Source: CAYUWH01 sp964448615 (GTDB lineage Bacteria > Patescibacteriota > Gracilibacteria > Peribacterales > Peribacteraceae). From it: DNA of 5,388 bases. Where the stretch lies: positions 1 to 5,388 of the forward strand of contig CAYUWH010000053.1 of assembly GCA_964448615.1 (NCBI GenBank), in the 5' to 3' direction. Shown here one piece after another: positions 1 through 5,388 of the stretch. The notes under the pieces are model-generated. The model ran no database searches and was not told the DNA's origin. It saw only the letters and a list, made by a program, of their open reading frames with translations. Made by a program: the position numbers and the translations under genes. Each line of letters begins with the position of its first letter. Within the stretch, counting starts at the first letter, position 1.

Positions 1-2
1 TT

Positions 3-1394
3 CCCTGGTGTCCCGAGGCGTTTTTCATTGAGAGAGAAAATCGCGAGAAGGCGATTGGAAGAGATGCACTTCACTTGCTTGGACAGTTCTACATGCAGGA
101 GGCCGCGAGCATGTTGCCGGTTGCCTTATTGGATCCGCAGCCCGGAGAGACGATTCTGGATATGAGTGCGGCGCCGGGAAGTAAGACAACACAGATTGCG
201 GCGCGGATGCGTCCCTCAGTTGCATTCACCCTCACCCCTAGCCCCTCTCCCACAGGGAGAGGGGAAACGACCCGTAGTGATCGTCTCCCTTCCCCCCGTG
301 GGGGAAGGGTCGGGGATGAGGGTGTGCTAGGTGATACGAGCGTCAAAGGTATTATCGTTGCCAACGACGTTCAGGAAAATCGTTTGTGGACACTGAAGAG
401 TGCGCTCTATCGCTTGGGCGTCACGAACGCAATTGTCACGAAAAAAGTCGGACAGTGGTTCGGCAAACACATGACCGAACGCTTCGATCGCGTGCTCTGC
501 GATGCGCCGTGCACCGCGGAAGGAACTTCGCGCAAAGACAGCGATGCGTTGCGCTACTGCTCTCCGGAGAACGTCAAAAAAATGTCGCAGCTACAATTTT
601 CGCTTCTGGAAGCAGCTGTTCACGCCTGCAAAGTAGGCGGACGCATCGTGTATTCCACCTGCACGCTCACGCCGGAGGAAAACGAAGGCACGATCCTTTC
701 GATTCTTGCGCGCTATCCGGATCAGTTGCGCGTCGTCGATCCGCGATCACTGAATATTGCGCCAGAAGGATTTTGGGAACCGGCGATTGCGGACTCGGAA
801 AAAATTCAGCGCGAAGTCCCCGAATTGAGTTCCACTATTCCTCTTATTCGTCTCTGGCCCCAAACGTACGACACCGAGGGATTTTTCTGCGCCGTCCTCG
901 AAAAAATTGCCCCGACACGCGATGCCTTGCCGATGGATCGCATCAGGTTCCAAGAAGAAGAATTTCCCCGTGCGCGCCAGAAAGATATTGAGAAGTATTT
1001 GGCTTCGGAATACGGTTCTTCACTGATTTTAGATGATGAACAACTTTTCCTCCGTTCCGACCAAGTGATGCTGGCAACGAAGGAAATCGCGCACTTTCAT
1101 TTACCGGTTCAAGATTATTCACTCGGTCTTCCGTTCGGCAAAAAACTCAATGACGGACGCATTTTACTGAGTCACGAACTCTCCACGCTGCGCGGCATGA
1201 TGGCGACGGAAAAAATCTACGATCTCTCCGCGGAAAAAATGGAAAAAATGCTGGGCGGTGCGGATCTTGAATGTGATCCCGCACTGCGCGGACATCTCTT
1301 GCTGCGTCACGACGGCATCGCGATCGGACACAGCTTGGCGAAAGACGGAAAGCTGAAAAACAACTTGCCGCGCTGGTTGGTGCAGCATGCGTAA
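3..1394 (+). CDS. RsmF-like (NOL1/NOP2/Sun family) rRNA cytosine-C5 methyltransferase, 5'-truncated by the window
   Basis: The frame is open from the first in-frame codon at 3, and family-like sequence (WCPEAF, then GQFYMQEAASMLP) precedes the first possible internal start, so the true start lies upstream of the window. Counting residue 1 at base 3, 463 residues are present. SAM motif I is DMSAAPGSKTTQIAARM (53-69) and the next strand is IIVANDV (117-123). Motif IV is DAPC with Cys170 and motif VI is YSTC with Cys220. These are the two cysteines used by this family: the motif VI Cys attacks C6 of the target cytosine and the motif IV Cys helps release the product. The C-terminal part, ending GKLKNNLPRWLV, resembles the PUA-like RNA-binding tail of E. 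coli RsmF (16S rRNA m5C1407), so I favour RsmF over RsmB; the exact target base is inferred. About 43 extra residues (71-114) sit between motif I and the VAND strand and come from a palindromic repeat. Both catalytic cysteines and the frame are intact, so the enzyme may still work. Confidence 0.9.
   Translation, partial: PWCPEAFFIERENREKAIGRDALHLLGQFYMQEAASMLPVALLDPQPGETILDMSAAPGSKTTQIAARMRPSVAFTLTPSPSPTGRGETTRSDRLPSPRGGRVGDEGVLGDTSVKGIIVANDVQENRLWTLKSALYRLGVTNAIVTKKVGQWFGKHMTERFDRVLCDAPCTAEGTSRKDSDALRYCSPENVKKMSQLQFSLLEAAVHACKVGGRIVYSTCTLTPEENEGTILSILARYPDQLRVVDPRSLNIAPEGFWEPAIADSEKIQREVPELSSTIPLIRLWPQTYDTEGFFCAVLEKIAPTRDALPMDRIRFQEEEFPRARQKDIEKYLASEYGSSLILDDEQLFLRSDQVMLATKEIAHFHLPVQDYSLGLPFGKKLNDGRILLSHELSTLRGMMATEKIYDLSAEKMEKMLGGADLECDPALRGHLLLRHDGIAIGHSLAKDGKLKNNLPRWLVQHA
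227..324. repeat. REPIN-like palindromic element inserted in frame in the methyltransferase gene
   Basis: These 98 bp form a symmetric structure centred at 275.5. The left hairpin pairs CCCCTCTCCC (242-251) with GGGAGAGGGG (255-264) around an ACA loop. The right hairpin pairs CCCTTCCCCC (287-296) with GGGGGAAGGG (300-309) around a CGT loop. Both stems are perfect 10-bp stems with 3-nt loops. The outer arms 227-241 and 310-324 start CACCCTCA and end TGAGGGTG and match at 11 of 15 positions, and ACGA (267-270) mirrors TCGT (281-284). The two halves are therefore diverged copies of one unit in inverted orientation, as in REP doublets. The element is read in the only forward frame without stops across 213-344, giving a Pro/Gly/Arg/Ser-rich stretch (SPSPTGRGE, then LPSPRGGRVGDEG). 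Mobility is inferred; no transposase is in the window. Confidence 0.85.
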
Positions 1395-1438
1395 AAATCT
1401 CCGTACAGAACAGCAACCAACGTGCGTCTTCAGTGGTG

Positions 1439-1768
1439 ATGAAAACCACTCTCATTTTCGCAGACATCTTTTCTCCCGCGATTTTTCGGCTCTCACCAAT
1501 CTTCATCAGGCGCGCACTGCTGATGATCGCGCTCTCGGTCGTGATCACACTTTCCGCATTCGCTCTCGTGCGCACGGCGATTGCGACCTTTGCGCTCAGT
1601 TGCAGCGAAGATGAAACGATGATTGCGTACCCGATCTACAATGCGCGAGGCGTGCAGATCGATGAGCAAATCACCTGCGGCAAAGTCCGTAAAGCCTGCA
1701 CGCTCAAAGGCAGTACTGCACGGGGTGTGCCGCTCTACGAGTGTCCGGGATTGATGAGACCCAGATGA
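1439..1768 (+). CDS. Small single-pass membrane protein with four cysteines, function unknown
   Basis: The 109-residue product is not recognised. It has a short N-terminal segment ending in Arg24-Arg25, a hydrophobic stretch (about residues 26-53, core ALLMIALSVVITLSAFALV), and a polar tail with cysteines at 55, 80, 87 and 102. The layout suggests a signal anchor with the tail outside the cytoplasm, where the cysteines could form two disulfides; this is inference. The residues before Cys55 (FALS) do not make a good lipobox. The start is uncertain: GTG codons at 1433 and 1436 and an internal ATG at 1523, directly before the hydrophobic core, are alternatives, and none has a clear Shine-Dalgarno. 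It begins about 45 bases after the methyltransferase stop, so co-transcription is plausible. Its TGA stop touches the repeat at 1768-1835. Composition resembles that of its neighbours. It could be a lineage-specific gene or, less likely, a chance open frame. Confidence 0.55.
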   Translation: MKTTLIFADIFSPAIFRLSPIFIRRALLMIALSVVITLSAFALVRTAIATFALSCSEDETMIAYPIYNARGVQIDEQITCGKVRKACTLKGSTARGVPLYECPGLMRPR

Positions 1769-1835
1769 GTGAGTAGTGAGTAGTTTGTAGTGAGTAGTAT
1801 TTTTGCATTTCTACTCACTACTCACTGCAAACTAC
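1768..1835. repeat. Direct and inverted repeat with two alternative hairpins
   Basis: The unit TAGTGAGTAGT occurs at 1774-1784 and 1788-1798, and its inverse with one change is at 1817-1827. Two pairings compete. Fold A pairs 1768-1783 with 1811-1826 perfectly over 16 bp. Fold B pairs 1780-1798 with 1817-1835 over 19 positions, with a single G-T wobble at 1788/1827. They share arms, so only one can form at a time. The element starts on the last base of the small gene's stop codon and ends about 40 bases before the likely dnaG start. The only T-run (1800-1804) lies in the loop, so it is not a standard intrinsic terminator, though it may protect or end the upstream transcript. Confidence 0.8.
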
Positions 1836-1845
1836 CAACTTGTTG

Positions 1846-1851
1846 TATACT
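1846..1851 (+). promoter_or_regulatory. Possible -10 element (TATACT) ahead of dnaG
   Basis: TATACT matches TATAAT at 5 of 6 positions and is directly preceded by TG. Transcription would begin near 1857-1859, leaving a leader of about 15 bases before the TTG at 1874. No -35 box is evident at the usual distance; that position falls in the right arm of the preceding repeat. Read-through from upstream genes is the alternative source of dnaG mRNA. Confidence 0.3.
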
Positions 1852-1873
1852 CCCATCCCTTACTCCTTCTTGC

Positions 1874-3613
1874 TTGGATTCAGTTCTTGAAATTAAAGCT
1901 CGGCTCAGTATCGACGAGCTCGTCCGGCAATATTGTCAGATCCAAAAGAAAGGACGCAACTTCGTGAGTCTCTGCCCATTCCATAACGACACGCATCCGA
2001 GTTTTCTGATTTCCCCGGACAAAGGCATCGCGTACTGCTTCGCGTGCCAAAAAGGCGGAGATATTTTCAGTTTTTACCAAGAGATCGAAGGCGTCGATTT
2101 TCCACAGGCCATCCGCGAACTTGCAGAGAAAGCCGGCGTCCAATTGGACCAGCAATCGTACAAGCCGGAGCAGAAAGATGAGAAAGACCGGATGCGCGAA
2201 TGTCTTGAGGCCGCCTGTACGTTCTATCGTTCAGGGCTGATTGCTGCGCCAAAAATACAGGAGTACCTACAAGGCAGAGGGGTGCAGCCGCAAGAAATCG
2301 AGCGGTTTAAATTGGGCTTCGCGCCGGATTCGTTTAGTGGTACCTACGAACAGTTACTCAAAGCTGGCTTCAGCAAAAAAGAAATAACGGGCAGCGGTCT
2401 GGCAATCCAAAAAGATTTGGGTGATGAACGTATTTTCGATCGCTTCCATAATCGTTTGATGTTTCCCATTCATGATCTGCAAGGACGGATCGTGGGGTTC
2501 GGCGGACGCACCCTTGGTAATGATGACGCGAAGTACATGAACTCGCCGGAGAGTCCGCTCTATCGAAAATCATCAGTGTTGTTTGGGCTTAATCTTGCGA
2601 AAGAAGCGATGCGCGAAAGCAAGCAGGCGATCATTGTCGAAGGATATTTCGATGTGCTCGCGTGTCATCGCGCAGGATTCCAGAACACGGTTGCCGCGTG
2701 TGGGACGGCCCTCACGGAAGAGCATGCGAAAATTTTGAAGCGCTATGTGGAGACGGTAGTGCTCTGTTTGGATCAAGATCGTGCCGGACGCGCCGCCGCC
2801 GAGCGCGCGTTTCATGTCTGCGCCAAAGAAGGATTGCAAGTCTACGGGTGCGTCCTGAGCAGCAAAGATCCCGCGGATGTCGCCGTCGCTTCACTGGAAG
2901 AACTCTCGACCATGCTCGGCAGTGGCGCGAAGCCGTACTTTGATATCGTGCTTGCGGAAATCAAAGCATCGGATCTTACGACTCCCACTGCGCGGCACGA
3001 GGCGCTCGAGCGCGTGCTTTCGTTATTGCAATCCATCCCTACCGTCGTCGAGCGCGGGCATTACATCCGCGAGGCTGCCAAAGCATTCAGCACGACCGAT
3101 ACGGCACTCGAAGATGATTTGCGCAGAGCCCAGACCATCAATGCGCCGCGCTTGCCGCGCACGCCGGCGCCGCACAAACAGCCGCGCGATTTGTTCTCCA
3201 CCACCGAAATCGCACTCGGTCTCTTCTTTCACTATCCCAAGTGCCGCGAGATGTTGCGCTTATTGATTCCGCCCGCGGAGGGATTTGCGGCGTCGTTATA
3301 TCAGGCGATGAAGCAAAATGACAACCCTGAGCTCACGGTAGAATCTCTGGCTCTGGAACCTGCTGATCGTGAACGTGCTGCGATTTTATATCTGTTTTGC
3401 GAGCAACACGGATTCGGCCAGTGGAATGAACGCATCGCACCCAAAGAAATTGAGCGCAATTGCCAAAATGCCAACCGCGAATACGTTCGCCAGAAGCAGC
3501 AGGAACTCACGCGAAAGCTCTTGGAAGCGCGTAAAAACGGGAAAGTTGAAGAAGAGCAGGTGCTCTTGGCCCAATATCAGGAAGTACTGAAGCTCTCGAA
3601 ACCAGGTTTATAA
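1874..3613 (+). CDS. dnaG: DNA primase DnaG
   Basis: DnaG makes the short RNA primers for lagging-strand and origin synthesis at the replication fork, working with the replicative helicase DnaB. The 579-residue product is close to the length of E. coli DnaG. The CHC2-type zinc-binding domain is at the N-terminus with ligands Cys34, His37, Cys55 and Cys58 (CPFH and CFAC). The RNA polymerase domain includes RLMFPIHDLQGRIVGFGGR (194-212). The TOPRIM metal site has EGYFD (Glu256) and DQD (Asp300, Asp302), followed by KDPAD (331-335). The C-terminal 150 or so residues, ending in a charged helical segment, fit the helicase-interaction region but are poorly conserved. I chose the TTG at 1874 because the protein aligns with the family from LDSVLEIKARL. 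The only other upstream start, GTG 1790, lies inside a DNA repeat and would add 28 cysteine-rich residues unlike any primase. No Shine-Dalgarno precedes TTG. The catalytic residues are all present. Confidence 0.96.
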   Translation: MDSVLEIKARLSIDELVRQYCQIQKKGRNFVSLCPFHNDTHPSFLISPDKGIAYCFACQKGGDIFSFYQEIEGVDFPQAIRELAEKAGVQLDQQSYKPEQKDEKDRMRECLEAACTFYRSGLIAAPKIQEYLQGRGVQPQEIERFKLGFAPDSFSGTYEQLLKAGFSKKEITGSGLAIQKDLGDERIFDRFHNRLMFPIHDLQGRIVGFGGRTLGNDDAKYMNSPESPLYRKSSVLFGLNLAKEAMRESKQAIIVEGYFDVLACHRAGFQNTVAACGTALTEEHAKILKRYVETVVLCLDQDRAGRAAAERAFHVCAKEGLQVYGCVLSSKDPADVAVASLEELSTMLGSGAKPYFDIVLAEIKASDLTTPTARHEALERVLSLLQSIPTVVERGHYIREAAKAFSTTDTALEDDLRRAQTINAPRLPRTPAPHKQPRDLFSTTEIALGLFFHYPKCREMLRLLIPPAEGFAASLYQAMKQNDNPELTVESLALEPADRERAAILYLFCEQHGFGQWNERIAPKEIERNCQNANREYVRQKQQELTRKLLEARKNGKVEEEQVLLAQYQEVLKLSKPGL

Positions 3614-3620
3614 GGTGAAT

Positions 3621-3650
3621 CTGACAAATACAGGTTGTCCTTTTTGGAAT
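3621..3650 (+). promoter_or_regulatory. Weak candidate promoter for rpoD
   Basis: CTGACA (3621-3626, 5 of 6 to TTGACA) and TGGAAT (3645-3650, 4 of 6 to TATAAT) are separated by 18 bases. A start near 3657 would put the hairpin at 3667-3693 in the rpoD leader. The -10 match is poor, and rpoD may instead be read from dnaG. Confidence 0.2.
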
Positions 3651-3666
3651 CATTCGGTAGTCTCAG

Positions 3667-3693
3667 AGTGCCCGGGTCTCTTTTTCGGGCGTT
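3667..3693 (+). terminator. Hairpin between dnaG and rpoD, possible weak terminator
   Basis: GCCCG (3670-3674) pairs with CGGGC (3686-3690). Two G-T wobbles and an A-T extend the stem to 3667 and 3693, and the loop is 11 bases. The following sequence is T-rich but interrupted (TTTCCTTAGTTTTT). It could be a leaky terminator after dnaG or a leader structure ahead of rpoD, whose ATG is 17 bases downstream. Confidence 0.35.
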
Positions 3694-3709
3694 TCCTTAG
3701 TTTTTCTCT

Positions 3710-5197
3710 ATGGCTTCGCATCCGCGTAAGTTCATCGCCCAACCAACCGATGAAGATCTGAAGAAATTTCCGGAAGCGATTACGCACTTGGTAAAAAAAG
3801 GTCGTGAACAGCGTTACGTCACCCACCAAGAGCTTATCGCCGCATTGCCAAACGCCGAAGAGGACGTGGATTTGCTCGATGAAATTTATACCCTGTTCAT
3901 GGATCTGGGTATCGAAGTGATCGACGTGAAAGATGCGTTGATTTGGGAAAAGGAAATGAAAGGCGCCAAGGGTGTTGCTCCCACGGTCGCTGCCGTGGAA
4001 GATCTGACGGAAATCGTGACTGATGATGTGCCGGGTGAGGAAGACGCAGACGGAGAGGAGTCCAGTGACGAGGAAGGAAGCGTTGCAGAAAAACTTGATG
4101 ACGATGATGACAGCGTCGCGCAGATGGTTGCGACCGCCGGTATTGCCATCGATGAAGGCAAAGAAACATCCGAAGAGGAAAAGAAAAAGCGCAAGCGCGA
4201 GCGCGAAGTGGATTTGCTGGAAATCAGCAACGACTCCGTGCGCATGTACCTCTCGGAGATTGGGCGCGTGCCGCTCATCGACGGTAAAAAAGAAGTCGAG
4301 CTCGCACGCCGCATCCGCAAAGGTGATGCATCCGCCAAGCAGCAACTTGCGGAAGCAAACCTTCGCTTGGTGGTGTCGATTGCCAAAAAATATATCGGCC
4401 GCGGGCTTTCGTTCCTCGATTTGATTCAGGAAGGAAATATCGGTCTCTTCCGCGCCGTGGAAAAATTCGATCCGGAACGCGGCTTCAAATTCTCCACGTA
4501 CGCTACCTGGTGGATTCGTCAGGCCATCACCCGCGCGATCGCGGACCAGGCCCGCACGATCCGCATCCCGGTGCACATGGTCGAAACGATCAACAAGCTG
4601 ACGCATACGCAGCGTCGCTTGGTGCAGGAACTCGGCCGCGAACCAACGCTCGAAGAACTCGCAGTCGAAATGGAAATGGATATCAAAAAGGTGCAGCACA
4701 TCCAGAAAATCAGCCAGGATATCGTCTCGTTGGAAGCGCCGGTCGGTTCTGAAGAAGATTCCAAACTCGGAGATTTCATTGAAGATGAAGAGGCGATCAA
4801 TCCATTCGAAGCGACCAACCGCCAGCTCAAGAAAGAGAACGTCCACGCGATGCTCGACTTCCTCACGCCGCGCGAGCGCAAGATCATCGAAATGCGCTTC
4901 GGTCTGCGTGATGGTATCGGACACACGTTGGAGGAAGTGGGTCAGGAATTCGGCGTCACGCGCGAGCGCATCCGTCAAATCGAAGCAAAAGTGTTGCAGA
5001 AAATGCGCGATCACCCGCGTTCGCTCACGATCCGTGAATTCGGCTCACCGCCAAAACGCGTCGGCTTCGCTCCCGTTTCGAGCTTCTCCCAAGGTCCGAT
5101 GTGCCCCAAGTGTCATCAGGGCACGTTGGTCACCATCATGAAAGACGGGAGGAAAATCCAGAAGTGCGATCACTGTGCGACGGAGACGAATATTTAG
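3710..5197 (+). CDS. rpoD: Primary (housekeeping) sigma-70 factor with a C-terminal zinc ribbon
   Basis: The product is the group 1 sigma factor that directs RNA polymerase to -10/-35 promoters. Its 495 residues, in order, are: a region 1.1-like domain (about 14-83); an acidic linker (about 96-135, with a run of five Asp) that turns basic at 158-165 (KKKRKRER); region 1.2 (about 175-202); region 2 (216-290), including NLRLVVSIAKKYIGRG, DLIQEGNIGL and the promoter-melting stretch FKFSTYATWWIRQAI; region 3 (291-370); and region 4 (about 377-444), with DFLTPRERKIIEMRFG and the helix-turn-helix VTRERIRQIEAK that reads the -35 box. After region 4, a 20-residue linker leads to a ribbon with Cys465-X2-Cys468 and Cys486-X2-Cys489, which is not part of the usual RpoD. 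The ATG at 3710 is chosen because region 1.1 follows at once; no Shine-Dalgarno is present. The gene lies 96 bases after dnaG, as in the common dnaG-rpoD pairing. Confidence 0.97.
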   Translation: MASHPRKFIAQPTDEDLKKFPEAITHLVKKGREQRYVTHQELIAALPNAEEDVDLLDEIYTLFMDLGIEVIDVKDALIWEKEMKGAKGVAPTVAAVEDLTEIVTDDVPGEEDADGEESSDEEGSVAEKLDDDDDSVAQMVATAGIAIDEGKETSEEEKKKRKREREVDLLEISNDSVRMYLSEIGRVPLIDGKKEVELARRIRKGDASAKQQLAEANLRLVVSIAKKYIGRGLSFLDLIQEGNIGLFRAVEKFDPERGFKFSTYATWWIRQAITRAIADQARTIRIPVHMVETINKLTHTQRRLVQELGREPTLEELAVEMEMDIKKVQHIQKISQDIVSLEAPVGSEEDSKLGDFIEDEEAINPFEATNRQLKKENVHAMLDFLTPRERKIIEMRFGLRDGIGHTLEEVGQEFGVTRERIRQIEAKVLQKMRDHPRSLTIREFGSPPKRVGFAPVSSFSQGPMCPKCHQGTLVTIMKDGRKIQKCDHCATETNI

Positions 5198-5225
5198 CAC
5201 GGTTTTCGGAAAGAGAGATGTTTAC

Positions 5226-5254
5226 TTGCATTATTTATATTTTTGATGTATAAT
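5226..5254 (+). promoter_or_regulatory. Strong sigma-70 promoter for the last gene
   Basis: TTGCAT (5226-5231, 4 of 6 to TTGACA) and a perfect TATAAT (5249-5254) are separated by 17 bases in an AT-rich stretch unlike the surrounding coding DNA. The expected start is near 5261, giving a leader of about 37 bases. An inverted repeat (TTGATGT at 5243-5249 and ATATCAA at 5253-5259, 6 of 7 matching) straddles the -10 box and could be an operator. Confidence 0.7.
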
Positions 5255-5258
5255 ATCA

Positions 5259-5283
5259 ATTAGGTCTTTACACAACACCTAGT
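5259..5283 (+). promoter_or_regulatory. Leader hairpin near the predicted transcript 5' end
   Basis: ATTAGGT (5259-5265) pairs with ACCTAGT (5277-5283), with one T-G wobble and an 11-base loop. It begins about where transcription should start and ends just before the ribosome site. It may stabilise the mRNA. The stem is short and AT-rich in part, so it could be fortuitous. Confidence 0.35.
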
Positions 5284-5286
5284 GAA

Positions 5287-5292
5287 AAGGGG
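5287..5292 (+). promoter_or_regulatory. Shine-Dalgarno-like site of the last gene
   Basis: AGGGGA lies five bases before the ATG at 5298 within a purine-only stretch. It is the only convincing ribosome binding site in the window and supports this start over the in-frame ATG at 5304. Confidence 0.6.
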
Positions 5293-5297
5293 AAAAG

Positions 5298-5388
5298 ATG
5301 GAAATGCTTCTGGTTCTCGGCGGCGGCTTGCTCGTGATTCTGGCTATCGCGGCGATCTTCCTTGTCTTCATGGTGGCAACCATGGCAG
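5298..5388 (+). CDS. N-terminus of a membrane protein, 3'-truncated by the window
   Basis: Only 30 codons are visible. After Met-Glu-Met the sequence is almost wholly hydrophobic, with a triple glycine (residues 8-10) and then LLVILAIAAIFLVFMVA, a transmembrane helix or signal anchor. The gene has its own strong promoter and Shine-Dalgarno, so it is transcribed separately from rpoD. The family cannot be told from this fragment; a signal-anchored protein or a polytopic membrane protein would both fit. Confidence 0.75.
   Translation, partial: MEMLLVLGGGLLVILAIAAIFLVFMVATMA

Noticed and set aside
75..77. TTG as the start of the methyltransferase
   Set aside because: The frame stays open to the window edge and family-like residues (WCPEAF) precede it, so the gene is cut by the window.
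206..345. Imperfect direct repeat flanking the palindromic element (206-218 and 333-345) as a target-site duplication
   Set aside because: Only 9 of 13 positions match and the spacing does not fit the likely insertion length, so it cannot be told from chance.
89..364. Minus-strand open frame across the palindromic element
   Set aside because: Its Gly/Pro-rich part is the reverse reading of the palindrome and the rest opposes conserved methyltransferase motifs.
1387..1614. 75-codon frame starting at the ATG that overlaps the methyltransferase stop
   Set aside because: The overlap looks like translational coupling, but the product is a polar Arg/His-rich shadow of the membrane-protein frame with no recognisable features.
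1790..1792. GTG start giving a 607-residue primase
   Set aside because: It lies inside the hairpin repeat and adds 28 residues with no primase similarity.
1768..1835. CRISPR-like array
   Set aside because: The units are short, closely overlapping and inverted, with no unique spacers and no cas genes nearby.
3650..5014. 454-codon open frame on the minus strand opposite rpoD
   Set aside because: It is the antisense shadow of a highly conserved sigma factor gene; its product is rich in Phe, His and Asp in a pattern typical of reverse-read coding DNA, and no domain is seen.

Overview
The window is an ordinary bacterial housekeeping segment with all genes on the + strand. In order it holds: the 3' part of an RsmF-like rRNA cytosine-C5 methyltransferase, a small single-pass membrane protein with four cysteines, DNA primase (dnaG), the primary sigma factor (rpoD/sigA), and the first 30 codons of an unrecognised membrane protein cut by the window end. 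The dnaG-rpoD adjacency is a widespread bacterial arrangement. Stop codons TAA, TGA and TAG are all used as stops, so the standard code (table 11) fits and a UGA-recoded lineage is unlikely. GC content looks moderate. Start contexts are mixed. dnaG (apparent TTG start) and rpoD are preceded by pyrimidine-rich sequence with no Shine-Dalgarno, while the last gene has a clear purine-rich one. The lineage cannot be fixed by reading alone. A deep-branching or candidate-phylum bacterium is possible, but that is a guess.

Region by region: 1-1394 is the methyltransferase. Its catalytic core is interrupted, in frame, by a palindromic GC-rich element with near-perfect symmetry about position 275.5: two 10-bp/3-nt hairpins inside an outer stem, a REPIN-like doublet. 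It adds roughly 43 residues between SAM motif I and the next strand while leaving both catalytic cysteines intact. 1439-1768 is the small membrane protein. 1768-1835 is a second, unrelated repeat that can fold in two mutually exclusive ways and fills the gap before dnaG. 1874-3613 is dnaG, with zinc-binding, RNA polymerase/TOPRIM and C-terminal regions. 3614-3709 is a short spacer with a hairpin. 3710-5197 is rpoD, which carries regions 1.1 to 4.2 and an unexpected C-terminal four-cysteine zinc ribbon. 5198-5297 holds the best promoter in the window, with a dyad over its -10 box and a hairpin near the predicted 5' end of the transcript. From 5298 the last gene begins.

Functionally the genes cover rRNA modification, replication priming and general transcription initiation. 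I see no defence system, integrase, CRISPR array or RNA gene. The most unusual points are the in-frame palindromic element inside the methyltransferase and the zinc ribbon fused to the end of the housekeeping sigma factor.
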